Below the pieces are notes generated by a model, which worked only from the letters and a program-made list of their open reading frames with translations, was not told the origin of the DNA and ran no database searches. DNA of 8,576 bases from Marinilabiliales bacterium (GTDB lineage Bacteria > Bacteroidota > Bacteroidia > Bacteroidales > F082): contig PKSW01000297.1 of the NCBI GenBank assembly GCA_002869465.1, positions 1 to 8,576 on the forward strand, in the 5' to 3' direction. Made by a program: the position numbers and the translations under genes. Positions 7,899 to 8,576 of the stretch are shown piece by piece. Numbering within the stretch: the stretch's first letter is position 1; each line of letters starts with the position of its first letter.

Positions 7899-8270
7899 TT
7901 ACTTAGAATAAAAGTATACTGTAAAAAATATTTCGTTAAATATCTCTTCAGTGTCAAATGGAATGTCGTCAATATATTCTTCTTTTTCAAAAACAAATAC
8001 ATTTTTTAAATATTTCTCATATATGTAGTTCTTAGCAACTTCATATGTATCGAAAGGGATATCGTCTATATATGCTTCTTCTTCAAATTCGAAAGTCTCA
8101 CTCAATGCTTTTTCATATAAGTAGTTGGCAGCAATTTCTTCCGTGTTGAAAGGAATGTCATTGATGTAAGCTTCATCTTCAGGAACAAGGTTTATATTTG
8201 AAGCGTTGAGGTTAAAACTAATGGCAACGATCAGGGTTGCGATGGCTGTAATTTGTAGTAGTGTTTTCAT
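7899..8270 (-). CDS. Exported protein with three 32-residue YIDDIPF repeats
   Basis: This is a 123-residue protein. Residues 1-23 (MKTLLQITAIATLIVAISFN and following) form a signal peptide, probably cleaved after NAS or nearby. From residue 31 it is made of units with an exact 32-residue period: 31-62, 63-94 and 95-123. Each begins with an acidic run and then Y-I-(N/D)-D-I-P-F-(N/D)-T. The Y-I-x-D cores fall at 35, 67 and 99. Units 1 and 2 agree at about 20 of 32 positions, and each continues as a likely helix (TEEIAANYLYEKAL). Unit 3 keeps the core but loses the helix consensus, ending FNEIFFTVYFYSK. The protein is strongly acidic with no cysteine. I know similar short repeats only as uncharacterised Bacteroidota proteins and assign no function. 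The start is ATG 8270 behind an A-rich leader, with a possible promoter and operator upstream. Confidence 0.75.
   Translation of the reverse strand: MKTLLQITAIATLIVAISFNLNASNINLVPEDEAYINDIPFNTEEIAANYLYEKALSETFEFEEEAYIDDIPFDTYEVAKNYIYEKYLKNVFVFEKEEYIDDIPFDTEEIFNEIFFTVYFYSK
7902..8180 (-). repeat. Three in-frame 96-bp tandem repeats within the exported protein gene
   Basis: The units are 8085-8180, 7989-8084 and 7902-7988 (the last cut short by the stop). The core GGAATGTCR/GGGATATCG segment begins at 7960, 8056 and 8152, exactly 96 bp apart. The DNA copies have diverged at many third positions while the YIDDIPF core is kept at protein level, which suggests old duplications under protein selection rather than a recent expansion. 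Confidence 0.8.
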
Positions 8271-8301
8271 TTTATAATTTTTTTTGATTTGTTTCTGAGT
8301 G

Positions 8302-8331
8302 CTAAATTATAGGTATCCGGGGCCTCAGTAA
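8302..8331 (-). promoter_or_regulatory. Weak promoter candidate for the repeat protein gene
   Basis: On the minus strand TTA (8329-8331), 19 bp, then TAATTTAG (8302-8309) resembles TTG-N19-TAnnTTTG with one mismatch in each half. The start of transcription would be near 8295, about 25 bp before the ATG. A promoter this weak would fit a gene that needs an activator bound just upstream, where the direct repeats lie. Confidence 0.35.
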
Positions 8332-8332
8332 A

Positions 8333-8371
8333 GACATTTTCGGTGAGTGGAATGAGAATGTCGGTAAGTGG
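8333..8371. promoter_or_regulatory. Direct-repeat pair with 21-bp period, possible LytTR-type operator
   Basis: Bases 8333-8350 and 8354-8371 agree at 14 of 18 positions, with the core CGGTGAGTGG / CGGTAAGTGG at 8341 and 8362. The 21-bp period (two helical turns) puts both copies on the same DNA face. LytTR-domain response regulators typically bind two 9-bp direct repeats with a 12-13 bp spacer. On the minus strand ACCGAAAAT and ACCGACATT partly match that 9-bp consensus (about 7 and 6 of 9). The pair lies roughly 38-76 bp upstream of the inferred start of the repeat-protein transcript. It could equally serve the small ORF at 8390. No regulator gene is in the window. Confidence 0.45.
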
Positions 8372-8389
8372 GAGGTTTTAAAAATTTAA

Positions 8390-8509
8390 ATGAGAAAAAA
8401 CATGAAATGCATACAAGATAAAACACATAAATCCTTGACATCCAACGACAAATGGTGCAAATTTGAAGAAAGGCTTGTGGGTTGTGAATCGTGCCAGGTA
8501 ATATTTTAA
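8390..8509 (+). CDS. Possible 39-residue cysteine-rich small protein
   Basis: A short ORF from ATG 8390 to TAA 8509 encodes 39 residues with four cysteines (C7, C23, C32, C35) and two tryptophan/phenylalanine sites. The arrangement WCKFEERLVGCESC has a C-x8-C-x2-C spacing that could bind zinc. A second ATG at 8402 is also possible (MKCIQDKTH...). GGGAGG lies about 14 bp before the ATG, unusual in this window where starts lack Shine-Dalgarno motifs, but the distance is long. There is no signal peptide. It is divergent from the repeat protein and sits between the operator-like repeats and REP copy B. It may be a real small protein, the remnant of a larger one, or chance. Confidence 0.3.
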   Translation: MRKNMKCIQDKTHKSLTSNDKWCKFEERLVGCESCQVIF

Positions 8510-8540
8510 TGATAAAAATTACCTTATTTCCTAAATAAAA

Positions 8541-8576
8541 GCACGAGTTGCCCTCGTTTAATTGCCATGCTTCAGA
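8541..8576 (+). repeat. REP-like palindromic element, copy B (cut by window end)
   Basis: This is the second copy of the element at 7811, 730 bp away in the same orientation, identical at 30 of 36 positions up to the last base of the window. The hairpin is ACGAG (8543-8547), loop TTGCC, then CTCGT (8553-8557). Compared with copy A the outermost pair changes from G-C to A-T on both arms, so pairing is kept. The element probably continues beyond the window with the second half-unit seen after copy A. Confidence 0.6.

Noticed and set aside
7811..8576. Integron attC cassette or CRISPR array
   Set aside because: The two repeats lack paired RYYYAAC/GTTRRRY core sites, are 730 bp apart rather than regularly spaced, and no integrase or cas gene is present.

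Overview
The window looks like chromosomal DNA of a Bacteroidota bacterium, probably Bacteroidales/Marinilabiliales-like, although the order cannot be fixed from sequence alone. The evidence is type IX secretion genes (porU, porV), a TamL-type Omp85 lipoprotein, A/T-rich leaders mostly without Shine-Dalgarno motifs, and promoter-like TAnnTTTG boxes, one with a correctly spaced upstream TTG.

Positions 1-2813 (+ strand) hold the 3' end of porU (T9SS sortase), then porV (its outer-membrane anchor and shuttle), then ispF (MEP isoprenoid pathway) only 12 bp after porV. PorU and PorV act together at the cell surface, where cargo C-terminal domains are removed and replaced. ispF appears to be a housekeeping passenger of the same transcript.

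Positions 2823-7231 (- strand) hold, in transcription order, tamL (Omp85 assembly lipoprotein, GTG start), a RecD/Pif1-like superfamily 1 helicase 28 bp downstream, and a small secreted-protein gene with a single-base frameshift. Its second half is intact in the next frame and runs to within 10 bp of the ispF stop codon. tamL is divergent from the gene at 7341.

Positions 7341-8576 look accessory. They hold a small exported protein of unknown function with the best Bacteroidota-type promoter in the window, and a 123-aa exported protein built of three exact-period 32-residue YIDDIPF repeats. Upstream of the repeat protein lies a pair of 18-bp direct repeats with a 21-bp period, resembling a LytTR-type operator. 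A possible 39-aa cysteine-rich ORF diverges from it. Two direct copies of a 36-bp REP-like element flank this segment; their hairpin is preserved by a compensatory base-pair change. The second copy runs off the window. This right-hand segment is the least explained part of the window and the best candidate for something undescribed.
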